A stretch of DNA of 61,909 nt from Clostridiales bacterium UBA6363 (lineage in GTDB: Bacteria; Bacillota; Clostridia; UBA1381): positions 1 through 61,909 of the forward strand of contig DJRJ01000078.1 of assembly GCA_002438865.1 (NCBI GenBank). Reading direction: 5' to 3'. The position numbers were made by a program, and so were the translations under genes. The first letter of the stretch is position 1. Each line of letters opens with the position of its first letter. Shown one piece after another: positions 1-8,391 of the stretch. The notes beneath the pieces were generated by a model. It saw only the letters and a list, made by a program, of their open reading frames with translations, was not told the DNA's origin and ran no database searches.

Positions 1-55
1 CTTACAATGATAACCTATCCCCGACCAATATTTATTTACGTTTTTGCACACAAAA

Positions 56-89
56 AAGCAACTGTAAAAATCACTTTTTACAGTTGCTT
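56..89 (-). terminator. Terminator of the secreted-protein operon
   Basis: A 15-bp stem (AAGCAACTGTAAAAA with its complement) with a short loop is followed on the minus strand by a run of T. It lies just past the stop codon of the last gene of the operon that starts at 5254. Confidence 0.85.
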
Positions 90-104
90 AAAAATATTTC
101 CGAT

Positions 105-1889
105 TTATTTTTTTGTTATGGTTACTTCACCCGTTTCACTGTTCCAGTCAACATCTGCGCCAAGCTGTTCGGAAATAAAGCGTATGGGCGTAAACGTTCT
201 GTCGTTTTCAACAAACGCAGGCTGAAGAAGCTTTACGGCTTCTCCGTTTACATACGCCGTATCGGAGCCGATAAGGATTTCTATTTTCATATCGTCCTTT
301 GTTATAACTACCTTCTGCTCCCCGCCGAGCCATTCAACCTTTGCGCCGAGACTTTCGGCAACAAATCTTGACGGCAGCATCGTAGTATCGTTTTTGATAA
401 CGGGTGCAACGTCATTTTTAACGCCGCTGCCGAATACATTGGCGTCGGTTTTTCCGACGGTAAGCACTATCGTATTCGTCTTTTCGGGCTGTATCGGCTC
501 GGGATCTGCTTTATCCCATTTTGCATACAATGTGAAACCCTTTGACACGGTTTTGCCAAAGCTGTATTTCTTTGTACACTCCTTATCCGTGTACCAGCCG
601 CCGAACACGTATCCGTCACGTGTGGGAGCGGACGGTTCCGTTACAGTGCTTCCTCTTTTGACGCTCTGCGACGCTGTATTTGTGCCGTAATCAAATTTTA
701 CGGTGCAGTTTGACGACGTACCGCCACCGCCGCCGCCCGACGGCTGTGTCTGTGCTTTAAACTTAATTGCATTATCGCTTCTGAGCATATCACGGAAAAA
801 TCCCTTTTCGTCAATCTGAGTGGTTATATCTTTTACAAGCGACTGCTTAAATTCAAGATATACCTCCGAGCTTGAATATTTATCACTGCTGTTTCCCTTT
901 AAAATCAGATTAATTGTTTTGTCGTCAACAAAGTCAACTCTTTCGACGGAAACTCCGTCTACTCCGACAAGCTGCCATCTTTCACGCCACAAACTCATTC
1001 TGATTTCTCTTTCTTCCTCATCTTCCTCGGGGATACCCTCCATAAAATCGCTGAATTTGCCGTTTGTCAGTTTTACAGTGATTACACTGCCGTTTTCTTT
1101 GCCTTTTACTATGTCAGACTCCGTTGTAATCTCCGCATTGAACGGTATATACTCGTCCTCCGGACACCATTTTGCAAAAATGTCCCAATATGATCTTGCA
1201 AGGTTTGGCATCGGACCTAAAACAACCAACACCTCCGGATACGCTCTCTTATAAGCCCAGCCAATAAATATATGTCCGTCTTTCTGCGGCAATGTCTTAG
1301 GATAATCTATAAGATCTCTGTCTTTCATATATTCCGATTGATAGTAAATTTCAGAAGCCGGCAAACCGTATTCGTCTTCCGTATCCTCCGTATAATATGT
1401 CTGTCTGTACACTCTCGGGTCATAGTATAAAACGTAAGTTCCCGTTTTTTCTGTTGTAAAGTCTACAAAGCTCTCATTTTCCTCCTCCATGCCAACAGGA
1501 GTAAGCGTATCGTTTTCGACATAAAAAAGTCTGTAATCTTTTCCTAACAGACTTTTTCCGTCTCCGCCAACTATAGTTAGAGTTCGATCCACCTTTACGC
1601 CTATACGTGTTTCGGGAAATTCTATGCTTGCATCTTCAAACTCCATTGTCCATGCAAAAGCTCTCTCGTATTCCCTGCACTCGGATTTCATAGCATCGGT
1701 TAACTCGGCTGTATCCATTACTATCGGCTTTGTTTTTCCGCCGGTATCACCGTAAAGACGTGCTACAACGTAGAGACCGCCGCCCTCATCACTAAAATCA
1801 TACCAGCCATCACCCATGCGTGCCGCCTTCACAGTACTGCCCATTATTAAGCATAACAGAACAGACAATATTATGGATAACTTCTTCAT
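105..1889 (-). CDS. Secreted InlB-repeat protein with C-terminal copper-amine-oxidase-like stalk domain
   Basis: This 594-residue exported protein has an N-terminal signal peptide (about residues 1-22, ending in VKA). The middle is unassigned but holds one degenerate InlB-type B-repeat near residues 175-240 (GWAYK then FAKW). After a six-glycine linker near 395 comes a clear InlB/Listeria-Bacteroides repeat (GGWYTDKECTKKY, LYAKWDKAD). The last 115 residues are two half-repeats of the copper amine oxidase N-terminal-like stalk domain (LPSRFVAESLGAKVEW, TPIRFISEQLGADVDW), common on clostridial surface proteins and thought to be a binding or spacer module rather than an enzyme. It is the third gene of the operon starting at 5254, 24 bases after the papain-like protease gene. 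CGGAGG precedes the ATG. The ligand is unknown; a surface or adhesive role is inferred. Confidence 0.85.
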   Translation of the reverse strand: MKKLSIILSVLLCLIMGSTVKAARMGDGWYDFSDEGGGLYVVARLYGDTGGKTKPIVMDTAELTDAMKSECREYERAFAWTMEFEDASIEFPETRIGVKVDRTLTIVGGDGKSLLGKDYRLFYVENDTLTPVGMEEENESFVDFTTEKTGTYVLYYDPRVYRQTYYTEDTEDEYGLPASEIYYQSEYMKDRDLIDYPKTLPQKDGHIFIGWAYKRAYPEVLVVLGPMPNLARSYWDIFAKWCPEDEYIPFNAEITTESDIVKGKENGSVITVKLTNGKFSDFMEGIPEEDEEEREIRMSLWRERWQLVGVDGVSVERVDFVDDKTINLILKGNSSDKYSSSEVYLEFKQSLVKDITTQIDEKGFFRDMLRSDNAIKFKAQTQPSGGGGGGTSSNCTVKFDYGTNTASQSVKRGSTVTEPSAPTRDGYVFGGWYTDKECTKKYSFGKTVSKGFTLYAKWDKADPEPIQPEKTNTIVLTVGKTDANVFGSGVKNDVAPVIKNDTTMLPSRFVAESLGAKVEWLGGEQKVVITKDDMKIEILIGSDTAYVNGEAVKLLQPAFVENDRTFTPIRFISEQLGADVDWNSETGEVTITKK

Positions 1890-1913
1890 TTCCTATCAAC
1901 CTCCGTTAAAATT

Positions 1914-3881
1914 TTAATATATTCTGTCAAGTATGTATATATTCATTACTTTTTCGGATAGTATATGATTTCCTCCGACAGAGCTTACGCCCGTTCCTAT
2001 GCGCAGTTTATACACATTTTTCTCATCAAATCCTCCCTCCGGTGCAGAAACCGATAATTTGTTCCCCGATATAGTATATTCGGGAATTATCGTTTCATTA
2101 TCGGGATTTACAAGAAAAATATTTCCGTTTACGGATGCAGGATTTACATCTGCGTTAAAGCTTACGTCTATATCCTGATTTTTGTATCCGCCCACAAACG
2201 GCGTAACGGTAACGTTTGCCGATTTTGTGGCTGTATTGTTTACAGCCGTAAGATTATACGTCGGCAGACACCTTGTTGTTTTACCGGTAGGAGGTTCGTT
2301 TATTACAACGTTCAATACCTGTATTGACGACGAGTTATCGTCGCAGTCGGTAACGTTTACATAAATTTTAACCTCGTCTCCCGGTGATATTCCCGTTTCT
2401 TTATACGCTTTACTCATAAGCGGAGTAAGGTCAAACGAAACTGTAGTTGATTTTCCGATTTCCGTTCCTCCGAAAAGATTGCGCTTTCTTGTTCTGTCTA
2501 TTTTGGTTCTTCCGAGCCTTGCATGATTAAATGCAATTTTTTCGCCCCAAAGAGCCGCATCGATGGTTACGGCGGGAGTATCGGCTGTTATGTCCGAAAC
2601 ACCGAACGATATTGCTATCTGGTCACGGTCATTTGTATTAAGCTCCACATCAGCCGTAAGGAGCGGAGTATACTTCTTCTGCGGTATCAGGAAATAATAA
2701 GCTTCGCTTAACTGCGCACGCTGTGTTGTCACTCCCTGTACCGCACTCTTTATTCCGAATGCATCGTACGGAATCCACAAAAAGCCTTTGGTGTAATGAT
2801 AGGTAAGCGCTCCCCATGAATTGGCAACTTTGAACGCTCCCGTTTCCCCGGCATCATGTTTTCCGTTGTCGTTTATATCTACCCAATAGTTATCGTCATA
2901 GCCGACAATAGTCATCATGTGTGCGCCTTTTTGCGTATTCAACATATATCGGCTTGCCCAGCTTCCGTCTGTTGTTGAACCGGTAAACCTGAGTGAATCC
3001 GCATATGTTAAAAACGAAACAACATACCCGTTTGAGAGAATTTTTTTGACATCTACTATGCTGTCCGTTTCGGCATTTGTATAATCGCTCTGTTTGTTAT
3101 TGGGATCGACAAAATAATCCCCCGCAAAATTCAAGGGTTTGTTCAGCATTGCGTTTTTCCATACATTTTTTCCCGCACCCCAGCGGAGTATGTTGGTTTC
3201 AGTCACACGAAGGTCATACGTTGAAATATCAGGACAGCCGTAGCTTAATACTGCGTCTATCGCTTCCCACACATTAACTCCTTCGTTTCCGTCAACGCCG
3301 TCTGTCATTGATTCGCCGCCGTTTACAAGAGCGTATGTAAACACAGGCGACATAATATTTTGTTTTATTCTTTCACCCGAAAGAGTGCGTGCCTCCAAGC
3401 CACGTGCCGCACACAGATTATTTGTCATCTGATAGTAACACAGTGACCACGGAACACAGTTATTTGCACTTCCCTGGTTGCCTATAGGCGGAAACGTTCT
3501 TGATTTGCTTACATCAACAGCGCTTGCAAGCGGAAATTCACTTGCCTGCACCGCCGCCGCACGTCTCGGTCCCGAAGCCACCTCCTCTGCCGAAAGAACG
3601 GATACCTCCCCGCCTTTTTCGACAGGTTCTGCTGTGCTGTTTGCAGAAAGGATTGTTTCCTCTTCGTCCGCTCTTGAAAGAGCGGTTTCATTCGGTTTTA
3701 TTTCCCCGATTTTCGGCATCGATTTATGGAATTTTTCCAATTCCTCCTCCGACATATTTACACCGAAGTTGTCCCTGCTTTCAACAGGCTCATCAAATTC
3801 ATCCTCCTCGGCAAAAACGGGGAGTGAAATCTGGCAAAGCATTGCCGCCGATAATATAACAGATAATATAAACTTTTTCAT
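1914..3881 (-). CDS. Secreted papain-like (C1 family) cysteine protease with Ig-like C-terminal domain
   Basis: This is an exported cysteine peptidase of about 655 residues. A signal peptide (MKKFILSVILSAAMLCQISL) is followed by a propeptide-like acidic region to about residue 110. The C1A catalytic domain shows the active-site Cys at about 142 (QGSANNCVPWSL), His at about 321 (GAHMMTIVGYDD) and Asn at about 354 (VANSWG). A DxNDNGxxDxGE loop just before the Asn looks like a calcium-binding insert. The C-terminal 100 residues resemble a Big_5/SbsA-type Ig-like domain. I start at the ATG at 3881, because the TTG six bases upstream is too close to the GGGAGG site. That ATG follows the upstream stop codon by two bases, so translation is probably coupled. 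The usual Cys-Gly-Ser-Cys-Trp context of papain is altered, but the triad is intact. Substrates are unknown. Confidence 0.88.
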   Translation of the reverse strand: MKKFILSVILSAAMLCQISLPVFAEEDEFDEPVESRDNFGVNMSEEELEKFHKSMPKIGEIKPNETALSRADEEETILSANSTAEPVEKGGEVSVLSAEEVASGPRRAAAVQASEFPLASAVDVSKSRTFPPIGNQGSANNCVPWSLCYYQMTNNLCAARGLEARTLSGERIKQNIMSPVFTYALVNGGESMTDGVDGNEGVNVWEAIDAVLSYGCPDISTYDLRVTETNILRWGAGKNVWKNAMLNKPLNFAGDYFVDPNNKQSDYTNAETDSIVDVKKILSNGYVVSFLTYADSLRFTGSTTDGSWASRYMLNTQKGAHMMTIVGYDDNYWVDINDNGKHDAGETGAFKVANSWGALTYHYTKGFLWIPYDAFGIKSAVQGVTTQRAQLSEAYYFLIPQKKYTPLLTADVELNTNDRDQIAISFGVSDITADTPAVTIDAALWGEKIAFNHARLGRTKIDRTRKRNLFGGTEIGKSTTVSFDLTPLMSKAYKETGISPGDEVKIYVNVTDCDDNSSSIQVLNVVINEPPTGKTTRCLPTYNLTAVNNTATKSANVTVTPFVGGYKNQDIDVSFNADVNPASVNGNIFLVNPDNETIIPEYTISGNKLSVSAPEGGFDEKNVYKLRIGTGVSSVGGNHILSEKVMNIYILDRIY

Positions 3882-3883
3882 AA

Positions 3884-5254
3884 TCAAAAACCTCCCTGCT
3901 GAATAGATATAACATCAAACGGTTCTTCCGCATACAGGGTGTATGCTCCGCCGGTCTGCCCGTCCTTTGAGTAAACCGCAATGTAATATTGTTTATTTGC
4001 TTCAAGGTCTTTGCTTATACGAAAGCTTACATCATTATCCGCCGTCTGTGCGGAGGAAATGAGCGAACAATTTTCATCATACAGCCGTGCCTGAACCTTA
4101 TCGGTTCCCACTGCCGTTATAATATATGTTCCCGACTCCGACGGTGTGAACGAATACATATCATAATCCGCCGCCGAGCCTATGCTTCCCGGCTTTGCGG
4201 CGTTTTTGAGAATTGCCTCAAAACTGCCGTGCGGCACGGGTTTTACGGTATACGCACTGTCTGCGTTTCCCGTCATTTTAAGATAATAATCTTTATTTGC
4301 CTCAAGCGAATACAATAAATATTCGCCCGTCTGCGAAATTGCGCCCAGAGTTTGATTTGAAGAATTGCAAAGCTCTGCCGTTACGTCCGTTCCGGACAGT
4401 CTTAAGGCATAAACACCGTTTAAATCGGGTGTAAACTTAACTATATCCGCATCATCTGCGGTATTTATTATTCCGCATACATCTTTGTCAAGCGCAATTG
4501 CCTGCGCATCCGCAAAGCTGTCGGAATAATAGTCCTGCGGAGTGGTATGCATTATAATACTGCTCCTTGCAGGAGATATTGTTCCTTTTTCCCAAAGGAA
4601 CACTCTTGCCGTTGAAACGCCGTCAACCGAAAAATTATCGGAAACCGTACCTGTTACGGTTTGTCCGCCCGGAACGGTTATCGTTTCGCCTTTTTTCACG
4701 CCCTTAAAAACGCCGTCAAGCGTATACTGCGCAATATATGAGTTGAATTTTCTCTCCGATGTACACGTATTTGTTACAGACACGGATACCGTCAAAGGCT
4801 TGTCCGGCAAAAGTACATTCTCGTAATACGAATTATCGTATATAAGACTTACGTTTGAGCTTACCGCTCCGTTTGGAATGTTGTTTGTTTCAATCGTATC
4901 GGTTTGGGACTGAATCTCCGATACGGACGTATTTTCCGATATTACCATATCGTTAAGAGGAACAATACGTATGCTTTCCTCCATATCGTCCCAGTTTGTT
5001 ATTTCCAAAACCTGAACTCCGGAAAAATCAAAACCGCTCCATTTTCCGCCGTCATATTCCGAAAACGGCCCTATGTAAATTATTTCTTCTTCGCCGTCCG
5101 TACATCTGACGGCTTTGATATTGATGTCTGTGCCGATATTCGCCGATGTTCCGGGACCGGCAATGTCCAATGCGATGCCCGTTTCCGCAAATGTGCCGAA
5201 CAGCGCCATACACAAAGCGGAAACAATAAAAATCTTTTTTCCGATTTTTTTCAT
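3884..5254 (-). CDS. Secreted protein with bacterial pre-peptidase C-terminal (PPC) domains
   Basis: This 456-residue exported protein has a signal peptide at about residues 1-25. An N-terminal part (about 30-210) without a recognised family is followed by two tandem PPC-like beta-sandwich domains at about 240-345 and 345-450. These are recognised by their DSFADAQAI...DxDIVKFTP and DYDMYSFTPSESGTYIITA signatures. PPC domains usually accompany secreted peptidases and may aid folding, secretion or substrate binding. Here the likely partner is the papain-like protease encoded immediately downstream, whose start lies two bases after this stop codon. It is the first gene of a three-gene operon driven by the promoter at 5470-5498 through a structured leader. 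No catalytic motif is visible, so it is probably an accessory or structural surface protein. Confidence 0.8.
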   Translation of the reverse strand: MKKIGKKIFIVSALCMALFGTFAETGIALDIAGPGTSANIGTDINIKAVRCTDGEEEIIYIGPFSEYDGGKWSGFDFSGVQVLEITNWDDMEESIRIVPLNDMVISENTSVSEIQSQTDTIETNNIPNGAVSSNVSLIYDNSYYENVLLPDKPLTVSVSVTNTCTSERKFNSYIAQYTLDGVFKGVKKGETITVPGGQTVTGTVSDNFSVDGVSTARVFLWEKGTISPARSSIIMHTTPQDYYSDSFADAQAIALDKDVCGIINTADDADIVKFTPDLNGVYALRLSGTDVTAELCNSSNQTLGAISQTGEYLLYSLEANKDYYLKMTGNADSAYTVKPVPHGSFEAILKNAAKPGSIGSAADYDMYSFTPSESGTYIITAVGTDKVQARLYDENCSLISSAQTADNDVSFRISKDLEANKQYYIAVYSKDGQTGGAYTLYAEEPFDVISIQQGGF

Positions 5255-5276
5255 ACCTCGATAGCCTCCTCATAAA

Positions 5277-5465
5277 ATAATAAAAAGGCAAAAGAAGGTC
5301 TCCACCCACCGAATATAAGCCAACTTTTGCCCAAATTGAACAAGTTCGCCTCCGATGGCGGTCTGCGTCCGATGAGGATAAAACAAATTGTTACGATACC
5401 TACCCCCAAAGAAGGCATCCCCCAATATTATAAACATCTGTTTTTTTCTACACCATATCGCTTGT
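5277..5465 (-). ncRNA. Structured leader or small RNA of unknown class ahead of the secreted-protease operon
   Basis: About 190 bases lie between the promoter at 5470-5498 and the first start codon. In transcript order they hold three hairpins: GATGCC/GGTATC (5414-5419 with 5395-5400), CGCC/GGCG (5357-5360 with 5347-5350), and a long final one closing with GGCAAAAG/CTTTTGCC (5324-5331 with 5287-5294). The last is followed by TTTTTA, like an intrinsic terminator. CATCGGA occurs twice in the middle. This layout fits either a riboswitch-type attenuator or a stand-alone small RNA. I could not match it to a named Rfam class. Confidence 0.5.
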
Positions 5466-5469
5466 TTGT

Positions 5470-5498
5470 ATTATATCACAAAATTTTCCGTTTTGCAA
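5470..5498 (-). promoter_or_regulatory. Sigma-A-type promoter of the secreted-protein operon
   Basis: TTGCAA (5493-5498) and TATAAT (5470-5475) on the minus strand are separated by exactly 17 bases. The site lies between the ttcA-like stop codon and the structured leader. Confidence 0.85.
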
Positions 5499-5531
5499 CC
5501 TAAAATTTATGATTTTATGTAAAAGTTTATA

Positions 5532-6260
5532 TTATTTTTCGACATTTTTCGACTTTTCCCAACCGTCTATGTCACTATACTGTATTGCGTGGAAAAGACG
5601 TTTTCTGAGTCCCGGCGTGGTTTCTTTTTCGATTTGTCGTATCAGGTCTTTCATATACTGGCGCTTTGTCACGCCGTTTGCCGGGCACGGGTTTGTCACA
5701 ACGGGGATATTATGGTTTCGTACAGCCCCACGTATGTCACGTTCACGCACGTATATCATCGGGCGTATCTGGGTTATGCCCGTTCTGTCCAAAAATGTAT
5801 CGGGTGAAAAACAGTTTATTCTGCCCTCGTATATCAGGCTTAAAAAGAACGTTTCCAAAACGTCATCATTATGATGCCCGAGCGCAACTTTTTTACAGCC
5901 GTTTTCGAGAGCCATATCGTTCAGCGCTCCCCGGCGCATTTTTGCGCAAAGCGAGCACGGATTGCTCTCTTTGCGTATATCAAAAATTATTTCCTTGAAA
6001 TTCGTGTGCTTTACCTTATATTCCACACCGAGATTTTCACACATTTTCTCTACGGCGGAATAGTCGGCGTTATAACCCAAATCGAGCGTAAGACCCATTA
6101 CCTCAAACTTCTTCGGATAATAATGCGACAGCTCCGCAAGCGCATTCAAAAGGACAAGGCTGTCCTTTCCGCCCGAAACGCCGACTGCGATTTTATCGCC
6201 CTCGCTTATCATATTGTAATCTTCTATCGCACGCCGTATAAGGCTTACAATCTTTTTCAT
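5532..6260 (-). CDS. ttcA: TtcA/TilS-family PP-loop tRNA-modifying ATPase
   Basis: This 242-residue cytoplasmic enzyme belongs to the N-type ATP pyrophosphatase superfamily. The PP-loop SGGKDSLVLL sits at about residues 30-39. Conserved Cys residues in NPCSLCAKMRRG (about 118) and TNPCPANGV (about 197), with a central GHHNDDVLET motif, fit the TtcA branch. That branch adenylates a tRNA cytidine or related base and transfers sulfur, often using an iron-sulfur cluster held by such cysteines. Clostridia carry several paralogues, so the exact tRNA position is not certain. It is 23 bases downstream of the HisZ-like gene and probably co-transcribed with it; the shared tRNA-related theme is noted only as context. 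Length is normal for short TtcA-like proteins. Confidence 0.82.
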   Translation of the reverse strand: MKKIVSLIRRAIEDYNMISEGDKIAVGVSGGKDSLVLLNALAELSHYYPKKFEVMGLTLDLGYNADYSAVEKMCENLGVEYKVKHTNFKEIIFDIRKESNPCSLCAKMRRGALNDMALENGCKKVALGHHNDDVLETFFLSLIYEGRINCFSPDTFLDRTGITQIRPMIYVRERDIRGAVRNHNIPVVTNPCPANGVTKRQYMKDLIRQIEKETTPGLRKRLFHAIQYSDIDGWEKSKNVEK

Positions 6261-6283
6261 ATCTGCATTTTTCCTTTCCGCCG

Positions 6284-7135
6284 TTAAAACATTCTGAATC
6301 CCTGCTGCTGGGGAGTGAGCGGCTTTTGCTCCTCCTCATAGCCGAGAAATTCGTTTACCGTTGTTTCGGCTGTTGTATTTTTCACAAGATCGATTATGGA
6401 AAGACGTCCGTCCGCAAAAACACGGAGCATACATTCCGCACCGTTTTTCTTTGCGTATTCCGCCGCACCGTCCGCATCGGCGTCACCTATATAAAATTCG
6501 ACCGCACAGCCGTTTACACGCAGATTGTACGCCGTATCGTAGCCGAGTCCCTCGGCGTTCTTTTCGGCATAAACCATTGACAGTCCCGGTGTGTCGGGAG
6601 TTTTTTCTCCGATAACCTCCAGTATCTTTTCAATATCCGCCGCACCGCCGGCACTGCGCCCCGCTCTTTTTCCGCTTATAAGGATTTTTCCGCCAGATGT
6701 GCATTTAAAGCGCATTTCCTGCGGCGATGAAACTGCCGTGATATACTGCTCAAAGCCGTACAGGCACAAAAGCTCATACGTTTTCGTATCTGCGCTGATT
6801 TCGGCAACGACGTCCTCTATGCCGAGCGCAAGAAGCATCTCCAAAGCGGACGAGATAACCTCGGCGTCGGCTTTGGGCGAGCGGTCGGATATAAGCTCGT
6901 AACACACCTGCGTAAATTCGCCCCTCGGCTCATCATACACCTTTCCGCTGTACATATACCTTGCCGTGGATTTTTCGCAATCCGCAAGGGCAAGCGTCAT
7001 ATCGCTGCGCATTTTTCCGTTTTCGAGAACGGGAAGTTCCGTTTCTCTGTAGCCTATTGATGTAAGCACCGTCCATAAAGTGCTTTCCGTTTCTTTTTTT
7101 ACCGAACATTTGTCGGGCTGTAGATAGTCAGTCAT
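6284..7135 (-). CDS. HisZ-like class II aminoacyl-tRNA synthetase paralogue
   Basis: The 283-residue protein resembles the catalytic fold of histidyl-tRNA synthetase as found in HisZ, the regulatory subunit of ATP phosphoribosyltransferase. SDMTLALADCEKSTARYMYS matches the motif-2 region (about residues 45-64), and FTQVCYELISD with the following helix matches the HisRS core. The C-terminal part is shorter than in HisRS, as in HisZ. No hisG or other his gene is nearby, and the ATP-binding signature residues are poorly kept, so catalysis is doubtful. ATGGAGG precedes the start. It is followed after 23 bases by the ttcA-like gene. Alternatives are a true HisZ encoded away from the his operon, or a HisRS-like protein with a separate role. 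Confidence 0.62.
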   Translation of the reverse strand: MTDYLQPDKCSVKKETESTLWTVLTSIGYRETELPVLENGKMRSDMTLALADCEKSTARYMYSGKVYDEPRGEFTQVCYELISDRSPKADAEVISSALEMLLALGIEDVVAEISADTKTYELLCLYGFEQYITAVSSPQEMRFKCTSGGKILISGKRAGRSAGGAADIEKILEVIGEKTPDTPGLSMVYAEKNAEGLGYDTAYNLRVNGCAVEFYIGDADADGAAEYAKKNGAECMLRVFADGRLSIIDLVKNTTAETTVNEFLGYEEEQKPLTPQQQGFRMF

Positions 7136-7191
7136 TGTTTTCCTCCATATTATAATTTAAACTAACGGCGAGATATACTCACCAAAATAAG

Positions 7192-7336
7192 CAAGCAGGA
7201 TGAGATGTGCCGTTTGGCTCTTTGACGGGAAAGATAAACGAGTGCAGATTGCCCCTTGAGGGTGCGACGACGTATGTGGATACTTCGAGCGCCTGAAAGG
7301 GGTGAGATGTGCCGTTTATCTTTTACGTCCTGCTTG
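7192..7336. repeat. 145-bp nested inverted-repeat element with internal direct repeats
   Basis: Three inverted repeats are properly nested: CAAGCAGGA/TCCTGCTTG (7192-7200 with 7328-7336), AAAGATAAACG/CGTTTATCTTT (7230-7240 with 7313-7323), and CCCCTT/AAGGGG (about 7252-7257 with 7297-7302). A 15-bp direct repeat, TGAGATGTGCCGTTT, occurs at 7201-7215 and 7303-7317. The element fills the spacer after the CDF exporter and runs over its stop codon. It could be a long terminator-like RNA hairpin or a miniature mobile element. Confidence 0.6.
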
Positions 7337-8198
7337 GATTGATGTGCACCATAATGTGCTTTATTTTCGGAAATTCTCTTTCCAGTCTGTCGTGAACGTT
7401 TTGCGCTATGGCGTGCGCCTCAAAGAGCGTTTGCGAGCCGTCGGCGGCAATTTCCACATCCACGTATATTTTTGAGCCGAAAAGGCGTGTTTTTAAATCA
7501 TCTATACCGAGAACGCCGTCTACCGACATTATCTCTTTCCGAAGTTCGGCACAGGTTTCATCATCGGCGGCACGGTCGATTACCTCGTTTGTTGCGGAAT
7601 AGAAAATATCCCACGCCGCTTTTATGATAAACACGCAAATTATAACGCTTGCTATCGGGTCGCACACGGGTATGCCCATTTTTGCGCCGATTACGCCGGC
7701 GAGCGAGCCGATTGACGAGAATGCGTCCGAGCGGTGGTGCCATGCGTCCGCCTTAAGCGCCGTTGAGTTGATTTTTTTCGCCGTGTGCATTGTATAATGA
7801 TACATTGCCTCTTTCACTATAATGGATACAGCCGCCGCAACAAGCGCAAGCGTACCCGGAACAGCCATATGCGAATAATCTCCGCCGATAATCGCACGGA
7901 TACCCGAAACGCCTATGCCTATGCCTGTTGCAAACAGAATAACCGCAAGCATTATAGAAAAAATATCCTCTATTCTTTCGTGTCCGTACTGGTGTCCTTT
8001 ATCCGAATTTCGTGAAGCAATGTTCACGCCGGCAATAACCGCAAATGTGCTTAAAACGTCCGATGCGCTGTGTACGGCGTCGGATATAAGCGCACTCGAT
8101 CGGGCAAAAATCCCGGCAAAAAGTTTGAATAACGACAGTACAAGATTAACCGCAATGGTTATTACGGAAACCTTGTTGGCTTCTTTTACGCTGTCCAT
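7323..8198 (-). CDS. Cation diffusion facilitator (CDF) family metal exporter
   Basis: This 291-residue inner-membrane transporter has about six transmembrane helices and a cytoplasmic C-terminal domain of roughly 90 residues. The family signature in helix 2 (SSALISDAVHSASDVLS) and the second metal-site motif in helix 5 (DAWHHRSDAFSSIGSLAG) supply the Asp/His residues that bind Zn, Mn, Fe or Co in CDF antiporters. The tail (VDGVLGIDDLKTRLFG ... HIMVHINP) matches the CDF dimerisation domain. The metal cannot be read from the sequence. It has its own promoter at 8353-8382, and a strong terminator hairpin lies between promoter and start, which suggests leader control of metal export. GGGGG is the likely ribosome binding site. 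Confidence 0.92.
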   Translation of the reverse strand: MDSVKEANKVSVITIAVNLVLSLFKLFAGIFARSSALISDAVHSASDVLSTFAVIAGVNIASRNSDKGHQYGHERIEDIFSIMLAVILFATGIGIGVSGIRAIIGGDYSHMAVPGTLALVAAAVSIIVKEAMYHYTMHTAKKINSTALKADAWHHRSDAFSSIGSLAGVIGAKMGIPVCDPIASVIICVFIIKAAWDIFYSATNEVIDRAADDETCAELRKEIMSVDGVLGIDDLKTRLFGSKIYVDVEIAADGSQTLFEAHAIAQNVHDRLEREFPKIKHIMVHINPSRT

Positions 8199-8352
8199 AC
8201 CATATCCCCCTTTTTAACTTTGCTTGTGCAGAGCGTTAAGTTCCCCGCACTAAGGTTATAAAAACAACAGCGCCTGTGGGCAAAAATCCCGCAGACGCTG
8301 TATTCTGCTGCTGCTTACCGCAGCCCGGTTTCTCAACTTGATAGCCTCTTAT
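8199..8352 (-). promoter_or_regulatory. Attenuator-like 5' leader of the CDF exporter
   Basis: The roughly 150-base leader contains a 14-bp imperfect stem (ACAGCGTCTGCGGG with CCCACAGGCGCTGT, about 8268-8302) followed by TGTTTTTAT. This is an intrinsic terminator placed between promoter and gene. Upstream of it is a GC-rich segment (GGGCTGCGGTAAGCAGCAGC) that could form a competing structure. Metal-responsive riboswitches are known before such genes, but I do not see the conserved core of the Mn (yybP-ykoY) or NiCo class. Confidence 0.55.
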
Positions 8353-8382
8353 ATTATATGTAATATACGATATATTTGTCAA
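8353..8382 (-). promoter_or_regulatory. Promoter of the CDF exporter
   Basis: TTGACA (8377-8382) and TATAAT (8353-8358) are 18 bases apart on the minus strand. The -35 box begins only 10 bases after the stop codon of the GH106-like gene. Confidence 0.8.
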
Positions 8383-8391
8383 GTAAAATTT

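Noticed and set aside
5330..5420. Possible c-di-GMP-I (GEMM) riboswitch in the leader at 5277-5465, because of GGACGCA
   Set aside because: The conserved tetraloop hairpin and its receptor bases around the GACGCA motif are not present, so the match is limited to a few bases.
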